The translations under genes were made by a program, and so were the position numbers. The notes under the pieces are model-generated. The model was given only the letters and a program-made list of their open reading frames with translations, did not search any database and was not told the origin of the DNA. A DNA stretch of 64,000 bases, from contig NZ_KE384308.1 of the NCBI RefSeq assembly GCF_000425125.1, positions 434,692 to 498,691 of the forward strand, written 5' to 3'. The stretch comes from Paenibacillus taiwanensis DSM 18679 (GTDB taxonomy: Bacteria; Bacillota; Bacilli; Paenibacillales; Paenibacillaceae). Shown here in pieces: positions 50,239 to 60,306 of this stretch; within the stretch, counting starts at the first letter, position 1, and every line of letters starts with the position of its first letter.

Positions 50239-53200
50239 TTATCTCATTTCATGCACTAAAGTGAGCAATTGAGCCGTTATTTCTTCCAGTTGCGCCGTAT
50301 CAACATCTTCCCTCATAGCCGCTACCAGCGCTTCTTGGTAACGGGTAACGGAATCGATGCCGGATTGCAGCTGAGCTTTTAAAGTTTGTTTAAAATTTAA
50401 AATAGCTGCTTCCACTGCGGCTGCCTGAAACGCTTCATTGGTCCGCATTATATTTTGTATCGCGAGTTGCTCCATCAACTGTTTTAAAGAAGCCCTGCCT
50501 GAACCTTCAAAGAAATGCTTATTGTTCTTGTAAATCGAACGTAGCTTCTTGCCCGTTAATTCGCTTTCTGCATGTTGAATTTGAATGTTAGGTGTTGGCC
50601 AGGCTGTCATGGCGACAGAAACAGGCTCATATCCAGGCAGCCACTGTTTGGCTTGATCCACAGCCTTATTATAGTGCACCAGCACGAGACGTTGGGCCAT
50701 CTGTTCAAGCCGAAGTGAGGTAGATAACAGTTCGTTTGTCAGTTCCAATTCGCTTGAGCGCTGCCAATCTCGATAGCACTGCAACAATGTTCGCTCAACG
50801 TCCTGATCGTCACTACGCAACGCCGCAGGACTGAATGAATAAGTAAAGGTGTCACTAAATCGAAACTGAATGCGCTGGCGTACATGATACAACAGCTCTT
50901 CCGTTTCTTGTTCCAGCATGCGGCCCTCATCCACGTCCATACTTGCCGTGAACCCGCTTATCGCAGCTTCTCCTGCTGCTGTCAGCTGTTGCAGTTGTCG
51001 TTCTCGCTCCGCTTCATCTGATCTAGCTGCATTTAGTATTGCTGTCAGTTGGCCGCATGCACGCTCCACATCAGACACTGCACTGTTGATCGCCATAGCT
51101 GCCAATTCTTCACTTGCGAAATGTAAAAACTCTGCTTCAAACTTTGTAAAACCTGTTGTGATCAACATCGCTTCGTCATTGGCAAGTTTCGCTTTCAGCG
51201 CATTCAAGCTGGAAATTGCACATAATCGCGGGGAGCGAATACCAAATTCAAGTAAACGGTCACCGACATACTGCATCACGTCATCTAATTCTTGTGAAGA
51301 GGAAGCCAAGTCTGCGGCATTTACTAAAAAGAACATCTTATCCAACTCAAACGCATCTTTTACACGTCCCAACTGCGTTAGGAACTGACGGTCTGCCTGC
51401 GAAAACGCATGATTATAATAGGTGACAAACAATACAATGTCAGCATTTTTGATATATTCAAAGGACACTCCGGTATGACGTGCATTAATGGAATCTGCAC
51501 CAGGCGTATCTACAAAAGTAAAGCCCTGTCTCGTCCAAGGACTATCAACAAACAGCTGAACATGGTCTACAAAAGCCGATTGGCTCTCATCCGCCACAAA
51601 CTGTCGATATCGCTCATAATCCACATGAAGCTCCTGCCCCAATAAGGAACTGAGTTCTGAATAGCCGCGTTTGACAGCGTGTATAAAGCTATAATGCGGT
51701 CTCCCTGAAGGATGGAGCATCGAAGGCTGCCAGCGGTCAACGGCTTGCAGCGCCTCAGACATGCTCCAATTGGCTGTCTCTGGTTCACCAATACAAGCTA
51801 AGGCATATTGAATATCGGCGAGAAGTTGACTCTCGCTCTTCATACGAACAAGCGCTGTCTGATGCGGATACTTTTCTGTAGGTGCTCCGATCATATTAAT
51901 GGCAGCGGTCGTAGGGTTAGGTGAAACAGGTAATACATTTGCGCCAATAAGTGCATTCGCAAACGATGACTTCCCTGCACTAAATGCGCCAAATAACGCC
52001 ACAGTAAACCGATTGTCCCGCAAACGCTGCGCCTTTGCTCGCAAATTGGGCACATAAGCATTCATCAACTGGAGAGGCACTAACGCATTAGCTGCTGATT
52101 CAAGCTGCATGGCTGCTGTTTGCAGCTTATCACTCATTTGTTCAACCGTAGGCCGCCAAGATGTGTTAACATCATCTACCTTATTGAGCATAAGATGAGC
52201 TGTATCACACGCCGCTACTGCATGAAGATGAACCCTGTCATCTTGCTCACTTAGAGAAGAGAGATTAGGTGTTATAAAAGGAGAAACGCCCTCCTCTGCT
52301 GTATGTTGTGGTAGATGATTTGCATCTATTGCTGCAATAGGCTTTGGCGCAATCTCACTTAAATCCGGCATCGCCTCTTGAGCCGTCCTTGCAGCGTTCA
52401 TTTCATACGAAACTTTCTCCAATTGCTTTAGCATGACAGCGTGTCGTTCTTGAATCCGATACATCGTCTGCCGTGTGTTCGCTTCAATAGCAAGGTGACC
52501 TTGCAGTTCCACTATTCGCTGCTCCAAGCCCGATAAGTTCTGCTTATCTTGAGCATGAATCTGCTCGATGTACTGATCCGCTAGGCGAAGCGCTGTCTTT
52601 CGAATTAACGATTTCGCTTCTTCTGCGCGTCCACGGCAATAATTTATCGTATATTCACCTGAACCAGCTGAGGTGGTCTCAACAGCATCCGCAAACCAGG
52701 CGGGCGCAAAGGAAGGCAGAGAAGCTTCAAGCTTATTTACTACGTCTGTACCACTCTGGCCCGCACGCTCAGCCAACTGCCGCATCATCGGTACGAGGTG
52801 AGCTGTAACATTTGCCTGAATCTCTTGTGCCCATAACGTCACCAGTTGTTGCAAGCGCTGATCTCGTTCTGCCTCCGTCTTTGCGGCTGTAAATAATAAG
52901 CCTACCTTAAACCCAGGTTTACGACTGTCCAAGTATGATTGGGCACGGTCACGCAATAATGCAGGTGTAATATTAGCGTCCCTCAACAATCGACCTAACG
53001 TGTCCGCAAATGAATCCCGTTCACGCAATGAGCGCTCGCTTGTCAATTGGTATTCGTCTTCACAGCGTTGCAGCTCCGATCGAAGCTGCGCCACTTGCTC
53101 TTCTCCACCGATTCCGCTTGCCCATTCCTCATAGGCTGCTGTTACAGGCTCTTCTAGCCATGCGGTATGCTCAGATAACAAGACTCTCGCCGCCTGCTCA

Positions 53201-54072
53201 ATGCCGTAACGAACCAAACGTTCCCGATTAAGCACAAGCTGGTGCAATGCTAAAGTAACCTGCTTCCATTCATTGTAAGGATGGTCTGGTTCACGCATCG
53301 ATACATAATAAATAGCTGCTGGATGTATGCCCCACGCGGCCAATGCATGATCTACATCGTTGCGATAACGTTCAAATTCGATTTCCTGTTCCCGATGCTT
53401 ATCAATTTGGTTCACAATCCAAATGATTGGCTTACCTGCCTCTACTACCTCTTTTGCGAATGTAAAGTTAAGCTCAGATTGAACATGATTATAATCAGTT
53501 ACGTATACAACGACATCTGCCATATGCATGGCTGCTTCTGTAGCGGCTCGATGCTTGTCATCCGTCGAATCAACCCCTGGTGTGTCCAGCAGTGCAGCAC
53601 CTGCTTTAAGCCAACTGACCTCGTCATATAGGTTTACACGCTCGACCTGTTCACCATCCTTACAAACAGCTTCAAGTTGGTCTAGTGGCACGACCTCTGC
53701 GATTGCGCTAGGGCCGTGTTCGGTTCTGCGATAAATTTCGGCACGACTTGTACCATAACGAACTGTAACAACATTCGCACTCGTAGGGATCGGACTGGAT
53801 GGCAGCAATGATTTACCGCACAGCATATTAATAACGGTCGATTTGCCAGCAGAAAAGTGTCCGCACATCGCAATCATCAGCATATTGTCACGTTCTTTAC
53901 CTACAAGCTCATGTAACTTGCGTGCTGCTGCTTCATTGTGCTCGCTTGCCATCTGTGAAGCCCAAGACTCCAGCACTTCACCTAACGGTGTTGATGTCGT
54001 TTCTTGCAGCTCTGTACGCAGCGCAGTTATGGACGCGCTTGTCTGCTGCCCCTCGTTTGTATTGTGATGCAT
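50239..54072 (-). CDS. Tandem dynamin-family GTPase (DynA-like)
   Basis: A 1277-residue protein with two dynamin modules fused in tandem, as in B. subtilis DynA (1193 residues). The first GTPase has P-loop GHFSAGKST (71-79), switch LLDTPGVDST and NQIDKHRE. The second begins with GAFSAGKSS near residue 695 and has FVDTPGADS. Each is followed by a helical stalk region (for example ERDQRLQQLVTLWAQ). Such proteins fuse or repair membranes; DynA protects against membrane-damaging agents and phages. The start at 54072 is preferred to an ATG 13 codons upstream because AGAGGT sits before it. It is alone, with its own terminator. Confidence 0.9.
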   Translation of the reverse strand: MHHNTNEGQQTSASITALRTELQETTSTPLGEVLESWASQMASEHNEAAARKLHELVGKERDNMLMIAMCGHFSAGKSTVINMLCGKSLLPSSPIPTSANVVTVRYGTSRAEIYRRTEHGPSAIAEVVPLDQLEAVCKDGEQVERVNLYDEVSWLKAGAALLDTPGVDSTDDKHRAATEAAMHMADVVVYVTDYNHVQSELNFTFAKEVVEAGKPIIWIVNQIDKHREQEIEFERYRNDVDHALAAWGIHPAAIYYVSMREPDHPYNEWKQVTLALHQLVLNRERLVRYGIEQAARVLLSEHTAWLEEPVTAAYEEWASGIGGEEQVAQLRSELQRCEDEYQLTSERSLRERDSFADTLGRLLRDANITPALLRDRAQSYLDSRKPGFKVGLLFTAAKTEAERDQRLQQLVTLWAQEIQANVTAHLVPMMRQLAERAGQSGTDVVNKLEASLPSFAPAWFADAVETTSAGSGEYTINYCRGRAEEAKSLIRKTALRLADQYIEQIHAQDKQNLSGLEQRIVELQGHLAIEANTRQTMYRIQERHAVMLKQLEKVSYEMNAARTAQEAMPDLSEIAPKPIAAIDANHLPQHTAEEGVSPFITPNLSSLSEQDDRVHLHAVAACDTAHLMLNKVDDVNTSWRPTVEQMSDKLQTAAMQLESAANALVPLQLMNAYVPNLRAKAQRLRDNRFTVALFGAFSAGKSSFANALIGANVLPVSPNPTTAAINMIGAPTEKYPHQTALVRMKSESQLLADIQYALACIGEPETANWSMSEALQAVDRWQPSMLHPSGRPHYSFIHAVKRGYSELSSLLGQELHVDYERYRQFVADESQSAFVDHVQLFVDSPWTRQGFTFVDTPGADSINARHTGVSFEYIKNADIVLFVTYYNHAFSQADRQFLTQLGRVKDAFELDKMFFLVNAADLASSSQELDDVMQYVGDRLLEFGIRSPRLCAISSLNALKAKLANDEAMLITTGFTKFEAEFLHFASEELAAMAINSAVSDVERACGQLTAILNAARSDEAERERQLQQLTAAGEAAISGFTASMDVDEGRMLEQETEELLYHVRQRIQFRFSDTFTYSFSPAALRSDDQDVERTLLQCYRDWQRSSELELTNELLSTSLRLEQMAQRLVLVHYNKAVDQAKQWLPGYEPVSVAMTAWPTPNIQIQHAESELTGKKLRSIYKNNKHFFEGSGRASLKQLMEQLAIQNIMRTNEAFQAAAVEAAILNFKQTLKAQLQSGIDSVTRYQEALVAAMREDVDTAQLEEITAQLLTLVHEMR

Positions 54073-54140
54073 AATACCTCTCGTGCCCCCCACATCAATG
54101 TAATCCTTCATTCACACTTTATACGCTTATAAAAAAAGAA

Positions 54141-54187
54141 GAAACCGAGATGCTCGGCTTCCTCAATTTGCCTGCAAACTCGGTTTC
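54141..54187 (-). terminator. Terminator upstream of the dynamin gene
   Basis: GAAACCGAG and CTCGGTTTC arms (54141-54149 with 54179-54187). On the minus strand the stem is followed by TTCTTCTTTTTTTATAAG. It starts at the stop of the 54187-54459 gene and precedes the dynamin gene. Confidence 0.75.
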
Positions 54188-54459
54188 TAGTGTACCATAT
54201 TTTGCTCTACAGGGAGAATAATTTCGAATTGTTTTCCATGCTGCAAAATGGTAATATCTTTATTTTTTACACGCATTACAACTACATCACGCTTTTGACG
54301 CATACGGTCTATGTACTGCTCAGGCACTTCACCCGCACCATATACGGTCACACCGTCGACTACAATTTCTTCATCGTCCTGTACGGTTTGCTGCATTAAT
54401 TTCTCATAAATATCCGAAAACTGTTCAAAATTGTCTGTGTATACCGAAATACATTTCAA
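54187..54459 (-). CDS. Small hypothetical protein
   Basis: A 90-residue soluble protein: MKCISVYTDNFEQFSDIYEKL, TVQDDEEIVVDGVTVYGAGEVPEQY, RMRQKRDVVVMRVKNKDITILQHGKQFEIILPVEQ. I do not recognise a family. The start is TTG, with GGCGG five to six bases upstream; there is no ATG alternative. It lies 27 bases after nth and is followed by a terminator, so it could be the last gene of an nth transcript. Confidence 0.6.
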   Translation of the reverse strand: MKCISVYTDNFEQFSDIYEKLMQQTVQDDEEIVVDGVTVYGAGEVPEQYIDRMRQKRDVVVMRVKNKDITILQHGKQFEIILPVEQNMVH

Positions 54460-54486
54460 TTCAACCGCCCACCCATTCAGCTTTAT

Positions 54487-55155
54487 TTATTTTCCATTGT
54501 TTCTCCGCTGCTCCGCTTTCATACGTGTTTTCCCAAATTTACACATATCCAATAACAGACAGACTTCACATCTTGGGGATTGTGCTTTACAGTGATATCG
54601 ACCAAAAAAGATGAAGCGATGATGTGTTAATGTCCATTCCACACGTGGAACTTTACGCATCAACTTCTTCTCCACTTCCAGTACACTATCCGTCTCATCC
54701 GCCAATCCCAGACGCTTCGACACCCGCTCTACGTGTGTATCCACCGCAATGGCAGGTACGCCGAACGCTGTAGACATTACGACATTAGCCGTCTTCCGTC
54801 CTACGCCAGGAAGCTCAGTTAATTGTTCATGTTTCTGAGGCACTTCACCGTTATATTTGTCAAGCAGGATCTGACATAACTTTTGAATGTTCTTCGCCTT
54901 ATTGCGGAACAAGCCAATTCGACGGATATCCTGCTCTAATTGCTCCAATGGAACCGCTAAGTAGTCTTCCGGGGTCTTATATTTATGAAATAAGTTAACC
55001 GTTACTTTGTTGACTGTCTCATCGGTGCACTGAGCAGACAACAGTACGGCAATCGTCAATTCAAACGGATTCGAATGAATTAATTCACAATGCGCATCCG
55101 GAAACATTTCGCCAAGCGTATCCAGAACACGGCGAACACGAGCGCTTGTCGCCAC
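54487..55155 (-). CDS. nth: Endonuclease III
   Basis: A DNA glycosylase and AP lyase for oxidised pyrimidines, 222 residues. The helix-hairpin-helix is LPGVGRKTANVV (about residues 114-125), with the catalytic Lys in GRKTAN, and Asp in AVDTHV. The iron-sulfur loop is complete: C-x6-C-x2-C-x5-C in CKAQSPRCEVCLLLDMC. The start is GTG with AAGGAGG upstream. It is followed by the small gene at 54187. Confidence 0.95.
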   Translation of the reverse strand: MATSARVRRVLDTLGEMFPDAHCELIHSNPFELTIAVLLSAQCTDETVNKVTVNLFHKYKTPEDYLAVPLEQLEQDIRRIGLFRNKAKNIQKLCQILLDKYNGEVPQKHEQLTELPGVGRKTANVVMSTAFGVPAIAVDTHVERVSKRLGLADETDSVLEVEKKLMRKVPRVEWTLTHHRFIFFGRYHCKAQSPRCEVCLLLDMCKFGKTRMKAEQRRNNGK

Positions 55156-55224
55156 TCTTTATTCCTCCTTATAAAGTCTACTTTAGCATTATAACACCGG
55201 ATTAACATTAAACCTACAGAAACT

Positions 55225-55259
55225 AAAAAACCGTTCCACCCAATTATTGGACGAAACGG
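55225..55259 (-). terminator. Terminator after the SLH protein gene
   Basis: On the minus strand CCGTTTCGTCCAAT pairs over 14 positions with ATTGGGTGGAACGG (several G-U pairs), followed by six Ts. The G-U pairs exist only in the minus-strand RNA, so it fits the SLH protein gene, whose stop lies 25 bases upstream. Confidence 0.8.
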
Positions 55260-55284
55260 CATTCTAGGTAGCTACACGTATCGA

Positions 55285-58047
55285 CTACTGCTTCTCAATC
55301 TCAATAATTTGTCCATTTAAGAAGTACAGGACGATCTTGTCATCACTCTTCAGCGAAGAGATTGATAACGTCTCACCCGTCGTATTACGAATAACAACAT
55401 TTGCATTTAGTGTCCAATAATATTCGGTATCTGACAAGCTGCTCCGCTTCACATACAACTGCTTGGCACCCGCGTCATATTTCCAGAAATCATGCTTACG
55501 GCCAGCCAACACCTTCAAGTTGGTGCCATTTTTGGCATCTTTACGAACTTCAACACGATCACCGACTTTGAGCGCACCAACAGCAGTTGTTGACGTAGTG
55601 TCCAAAATTACGGTCAACCCACTTGCTGACTGATGAGATGTCGTTTGCCCATTATAATCCTTTACAACAACTATACCATTTGTCGTATCAACAGATTCTA
55701 CTCGGCCTGCTGTAACGGCAACTTTACGCAGTTCAACTAACGAACGACCATCAAAGACGGCATTCAGCACGTCATTAGCATTTAAATTGCTTAACGTAAG
55801 CTTCTCATTGTTCACACCATAGATGGGTGTGGAGCTAAGTGAAAATTCTTCAACTTGACGATTTGTGGCATTACGCAACGTAATTCGATTAGTTGAAGTA
55901 TTGAGGGAAGCAACCTCAAATTGATGGTAGCTGCGGACAGACAACGACATTACTGAATTTTGATCGCCGGATAACATCGCAGTTACAAAATCACCATTTT
56001 TAATGTCAGTAATTTTGGCACTGGAGTTGCCGTACATTTCGATACCAATCGTATTAGACTGGTATGGCAGTGTCACAAAATCATCGTTAGCTAGCTGCAA
56101 CGTAATCGTTCGGGATGAAGGGCTTGCCACGATCAGCTTGCCTTCATATTTGTATACATATTGTACTACAAGAGCTTTCTTATTAATATGTTTTACATTT
56201 ACTTTACGGTTGCTCGTGAGCATGGAAGTAATCGTTGATGCAGGTACTTCGCTGCCGTTAAATTCATATTTTGTGCCGTCATTTAATGTCACAACATAAG
56301 GTGTATTTTTATCGTCTACAACTGTCAGCAGCTTCTTGGCAGCATCATAACCAATAACAGACACACCGTATAAGTTCTCTACTTTACGGCTAAGCACTTC
56401 AATCCGAGCTACTTTGTCCTCACCGTTAACCGTGAGTTTTACTCGATCCCCATACTCACCTGCAATTAACTCACCCAACGACGGATTAATTAGTCCTGGA
56501 ATTACAACTGCAACTTGGCTCGCTAACACTTTAGCTTCCAACTTGTTATTATCCTTTACGACGGTAATAGATGTCATATTCGGACTAAAGCTGTCTACTC
56601 GACCCTCTACGCTAGTCGCTGGCGCAGTTGCCATAACGATTGATGAAATAGCGCTGTTCTTCACACTAAACGTAATTACATCGTTCACTTTGAGATCCTT
56701 TATATCTTTTAGGACGTTATCATAGCGTACCGTCACATCTTCTGCTATCCGGTAAGTCTCTGAATCCCCTTGCTCAAGCTTAATCGTAACCATCCGGCTA
56801 TTTACATCAACCGATGTAATCGTTCCTTTGCCTGTCTTATTAACCGGGCCAGACTTCACTTGAATCTCCAACACTTTACGATCTTTGGAAAACGTCTCAC
56901 GAGTAATTGTTAACTCCGAATCAGGAGTCAGTTTATCTGTGGTGATCACGGCCCCGCTAGCGTCCTTAATCAACGTGTTACCTTCATATAACACAGTGTC
57001 TAAATCTTCACGTCCACTATATTTAACATAGAGCTTCTTCTCACTTGGAACAGCGTATTTCAATGTAGTTTGCACCGTTTCGACTTGCTGCTCTGTACTA
57101 AGCAGCTCCACGTATGAAGCACTGCCCAATTGGCCAATGACACGAACTTTAGTATACATCGGGATATCTTTTGCCGAAATAGATTTGTCGTTGTCCGCTT
57201 TGTACCACATCGTTTTGTTGTCGATGCGATAATTAGCCCATTTGTTATCTTCCGTATAAAGTCTAAGCTCGCTATCTGTGACAGCACCAACGATACCGGC
57301 AACAACACTACTATATGTTATATTTGCTATCGCTTCGCCGCGGCTGAAAAAAGTGGCAATCTGGGCGCGATTGACATTACCTTGCGGTTCAAATTTGTTA
57401 TTGCTCATTCCGGTAGTCAGTTGAAGATCCAGTGCTACATTTACATAACCAAGCGCACTGGCACTGATCTTGCTGTTGTCAGCAAAGGAAGTCGGCTTAT
57501 TCTTTACCTCTAGCGCAGCACTTTCTTTGCCAACTGCACGGACCAAAATTTTGGTGATCCACTCCCGAGATGCTTTTTGATCACCCCAAGGTTTCTTCGG
57601 GTCTGGATTCTTTAATTCCTCGTTCTTATCCAGTAGTCCTTTCTGGAATGCAAGTACGATGTACGGCTTAAAGTAATTTCCAACTTTGAAATCAGCTGGC
57701 AAGGCAACTGATTCGTCATTACTCAGTTGACCCTCCAAATTCATAAATCGAATCGCCAGTGCAATCGCTTCCTGCTGCGTAATGTCATCCCCTGGTCTGA
57801 ACTTGCCATTGTTACCTTTGAGGATGCCTTGTGCAGCCAATTTATGTATATGTTTTTCCGCCCAGTGACCTAACTTCACATCACTGAATACTGGACTAAT
57901 GCCTGAATTTGCTGTATTTTGCGTACTATTGATACCAGCTTGTCCAGCCTCGGCAGCTAAAGCCGCTGGAACTACTGATAACGTCAATGATAAAGCTAAA
58001 ATAGCACTAGTCACTGCCCGTACAGGTTTGCTGGAATTATTATGCAT
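55285..58047 (-). CDS. S-layer homology domain protein
   Basis: A 920-residue secreted surface protein. A signal peptide (about residues 1-32, ending AALAAEAG) is followed by three SLH repeats (about 50-240: FSDVKLGHWAEKHIHKLAAQGILKGNNGKFRPGDDITQQEAIALAIRF and related). The SLH repeats bind pyruvylated wall polymer. The long remainder is repetitive beta-rich text of valine, lysine, aspartate and threonine (for example GKGTITSVDVNSRMVTIKLEQGDS), which suggests several Ig-like or beta-barrel modules. A function beyond cell-surface attachment cannot be given. The ATG follows AAAGGAG. It lies in a cluster with a GerMN lipoprotein and an amidase. Confidence 0.88.
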   Translation of the reverse strand: MHNNSSKPVRAVTSAILALSLTLSVVPAALAAEAGQAGINSTQNTANSGISPVFSDVKLGHWAEKHIHKLAAQGILKGNNGKFRPGDDITQQEAIALAIRFMNLEGQLSNDESVALPADFKVGNYFKPYIVLAFQKGLLDKNEELKNPDPKKPWGDQKASREWITKILVRAVGKESAALEVKNKPTSFADNSKISASALGYVNVALDLQLTTGMSNNKFEPQGNVNRAQIATFFSRGEAIANITYSSVVAGIVGAVTDSELRLYTEDNKWANYRIDNKTMWYKADNDKSISAKDIPMYTKVRVIGQLGSASYVELLSTEQQVETVQTTLKYAVPSEKKLYVKYSGREDLDTVLYEGNTLIKDASGAVITTDKLTPDSELTITRETFSKDRKVLEIQVKSGPVNKTGKGTITSVDVNSRMVTIKLEQGDSETYRIAEDVTVRYDNVLKDIKDLKVNDVITFSVKNSAISSIVMATAPATSVEGRVDSFSPNMTSITVVKDNNKLEAKVLASQVAVVIPGLINPSLGELIAGEYGDRVKLTVNGEDKVARIEVLSRKVENLYGVSVIGYDAAKKLLTVVDDKNTPYVVTLNDGTKYEFNGSEVPASTITSMLTSNRKVNVKHINKKALVVQYVYKYEGKLIVASPSSRTITLQLANDDFVTLPYQSNTIGIEMYGNSSAKITDIKNGDFVTAMLSGDQNSVMSLSVRSYHQFEVASLNTSTNRITLRNATNRQVEEFSLSSTPIYGVNNEKLTLSNLNANDVLNAVFDGRSLVELRKVAVTAGRVESVDTTNGIVVVKDYNGQTTSHQSASGLTVILDTTSTTAVGALKVGDRVEVRKDAKNGTNLKVLAGRKHDFWKYDAGAKQLYVKRSSLSDTEYYWTLNANVVIRNTTGETLSISSLKSDDKIVLYFLNGQIIEIEKQ

Positions 58048-58100
58048 AATCGTTTCTCCTTTGTATTAAAAATCCGTTAAGAACTTTATAATTCGACAGA

Positions 58101-58125
58101 AACAGGGGCATTTCCTGCCCCTGTT
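58101..58125 (-). terminator. Terminator-like hairpin between GerMN and SLH genes
   Basis: Ten-base perfect arms AACAGGGGCA/TGCCCCTGTT around a five-base loop. On the minus strand the tail is weak (TTTCTG), so it may attenuate rather than fully stop transcription into the SLH gene. Confidence 0.55.
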
Positions 58126-58185
58126 CGGTAATGTAATACGCAAATGTAATTAAATTACTTCTTCACTTTTGCTTTTGGGCTCATA

Positions 58186-58794
58186 TTAGGGCCGTTTAAT
58201 TGGATGATCAAGTGTGACATGACCCATTAAACTTTCCTCAGACTTTCCATCCACAAGAATGTCGATCGCTTTGACCTCTTCAAATTGGAATAACGTCTTC
58301 GTAAGAGCGTCAATTGCAAATGCTTCTCCGCCCGCTCCCAAATGCCCGTGCTCCGTAATGTGAACGTCTACCGTTAATATCCCTTTCTCGTCAAGCTTGT
58401 GGGATTTAAATTCATTTTGATCCCACAAAGGGACATACTTAGCATCGTCCGACTTCTGAAGTGCCTTCAAAGCAGCCCCGATCTTCTCTCCATCATCTTT
58501 AAATGTAATCTTTGTTGTATAGGACAACAATTCCATAATCTGATCATCTGTTGCATAAACGGTAATTTGCTGTTCTTTCTGTTCAGGTTTCTTGACTGGC
58601 TCTTTATCTACAGTAGGTTGCTCCGTACCCGGCGTAGTTGTCCCCGTTCCAGTCGTCGGCTGTTCAGTGCCAGCAGTAGGTGGATCTGTTACACCCTTCC
58701 CGTCACCGTTGGATAAATTCTTATCACCACAGGCGGATACAAGCCCCACCGCAAGAACTAAAGTTACAAGACCTAACCAATTGCGTTTCTTCAT
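58186..58794 (-). CDS. GerMN-domain lipoprotein
   Basis: A 202-residue lipoprotein. The signal peptide ends in LVSAC (Cys-22). A Thr/Gly/Pro-rich linker (to about residue 70) leads to a GerMN (LytA/GerM-type) domain: VYATDDQIMELLSYTTKITF, GILTVDVHITEHGHLG, FAIDALTKTLFQFEEVKAIDILVDG. GerMN domains occur in envelope and sporulation proteins and are thought to bind other proteins or wall components. The ATG follows AAAGGAGG. It is followed by the SLH gene and preceded by the amidase gene, all co-directional. Confidence 0.85.
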   Translation of the reverse strand: MKKRNWLGLVTLVLAVGLVSACGDKNLSNGDGKGVTDPPTAGTEQPTTGTGTTTPGTEQPTVDKEPVKKPEQKEQQITVYATDDQIMELLSYTTKITFKDDGEKIGAALKALQKSDDAKYVPLWDQNEFKSHKLDEKGILTVDVHITEHGHLGAGGEAFAIDALTKTLFQFEEVKAIDILVDGKSEESLMGHVTLDHPIKRP

Positions 58795-58860
58795 CTAAAT
58801 GACCTCCTTTAGTCGTTATAACGCAGCAGTGCCTGTCCAGGTTGCAAAATGTGCGAACGA

Positions 58861-60306
58861 TTATGACAATCCAAGCTGAGCCTTCAAACCGTTCACGATC
58901 TGCTGCGCAACACGATATTGGAAATCTTCAGTAAACATAACAGCCTCTTCGTCAGGGTTCGTTAAGAACCCGATCTCAAGTAGAATGCCAGGCATCTTTG
59001 TGTTGCGAGTTACATGATGATCAGCAACCTTGGCGTACCGGTCTTTGAACTGCGTCCCTTTAAGCAAGTACTTATGCATAAGTTCTGCAAACGCCTTGCT
59101 TTCGTTGCGATAATAGTAAGTCTCTGTTCCGCTAACTGTAGGCTTATTGTCAATACTGTTCGCATGAATGGACACAAACAAGTCTGCCTGCAGGTCGTTT
59201 GCAATCTTTGCCCGTTCAGACAATTCTAAAAACACGTCTGTACTGCGCGTCAGCACGATATTAAGCTTCGGTTCCTTTACAGCCAATTCAGCGACCTTAT
59301 TTGCAATCTGCAAATTCAAGTCTTTCTCATATCGCTTGCGAACACTCACCGCACCAGAATCATGTGCACCGTGTCCGGCGTCAACCACAACGGTGTACTT
59401 CCCATCCGGCTTAGTAGGCTTGGTCGGATTCGTTGGATTGGTAGTTTCCCCCGTTGAAGCACTCAATTCGATTGAAACTAGACCTTGTCCGTTTCTTGTT
59501 ACTTTGCTATCCAGCTTGTAATTTCCATCGATGACAAAACGCGTCGTATTCGGCGATGTGCTAAACATCGCAAAGCGGACTTTCTGCACATCTGGATAAT
59601 CCGTAATCGGCATCTCACCCTGCCCATTATTATCAAAGCCAAACTTTTCATTAAATTCATTAGAAAAATTTGAGTTAGGGAAATCAACAACGACCCGATC
59701 AGGATTTGTCATAGTCATAATCTTCGGTTCAACATCACGACTTAATGCAATATGTAACGTGTTCGAGAAAAAATCAAAGTCTTTAACTAATACATCGCCA
59801 GTTGCAGGAGGTGTTATCTCACCTGAGTTCCCATTGCCTGTATCAGGAGGATTAACTACTGCGCCTTCATCTGATGTAAATAAATACACAGACTTTGATT
59901 CGTTATCCCAGTCAACCTTTAATCCTAAGCTTTCGCCAACAAACCGCAGTGGAACAAGCGTTGATCCATTCTTCACCATAGGAGCCACATCTAGTTGAGT
60001 CGTCTTGCCATTAATGGACGCTGTGTTCTTGTCAACGGTTAGTAAAATGGTACTAGTTCCGTTCTTTATAGAAATCGTTCGCGCCTTCTGATTCCAGTCA
60101 ACCTTGTAGCCTAATTCCTCCGACACAACGCGAATCGGTATCATGACAGAATTGCTAACCATTATAACTGGTTCGGGAAGCTTGATTGAACTCCCATTCA
60201 GATATAATGTGGGCTGTGTGGCAGCCGCCCCCGTCTGGGGAAATACAAGACAAAACAACATGGTCAACAACATACTTGCTAGTAAATGGATTTTTTTATG
60301 CTGCAT
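58861..60306 (-). CDS. N-acetylmuramoyl-L-alanine amidase with copper-amine-oxidase-like and AMIN domains
   Basis: A 481-residue secreted cell wall hydrolase. A signal peptide (ending GAAA) is followed by a copper-amine-oxidase N-terminal-like domain (about 35-150; MIPIRVVSEELGYKVDWNQ and LVPLRFVGESLGLKVDWDNE). Then comes an AMIN domain (about 175-290; DVLVKDFDFFSNTLHI, VVDFPN) and Amidase_3. The zinc ligands are in DAGHGAHD, RYEKDL and SIHANS, and the catalytic Glu in LLEIGFLTN. It cleaves the amide between N-acetylmuramic acid and L-alanine; the AMIN domain targets it to the envelope. The ATG at 60306 is preferred to the GTG two codons earlier because GAGGTG lies before it. Confidence 0.92.
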   Translation of the reverse strand: MQHKKIHLLASMLLTMLFCLVFPQTGAAATQPTLYLNGSSIKLPEPVIMVSNSVMIPIRVVSEELGYKVDWNQKARTISIKNGTSTILLTVDKNTASINGKTTQLDVAPMVKNGSTLVPLRFVGESLGLKVDWDNESKSVYLFTSDEGAVVNPPDTGNGNSGEITPPATGDVLVKDFDFFSNTLHIALSRDVEPKIMTMTNPDRVVVDFPNSNFSNEFNEKFGFDNNGQGEMPITDYPDVQKVRFAMFSTSPNTTRFVIDGNYKLDSKVTRNGQGLVSIELSASTGETTNPTNPTKPTKPDGKYTVVVDAGHGAHDSGAVSVRKRYEKDLNLQIANKVAELAVKEPKLNIVLTRSTDVFLELSERAKIANDLQADLFVSIHANSIDNKPTVSGTETYYYRNESKAFAELMHKYLLKGTQFKDRYAKVADHHVTRNTKMPGILLEIGFLTNPDEEAVMFTEDFQYRVAQQIVNGLKAQLGLS

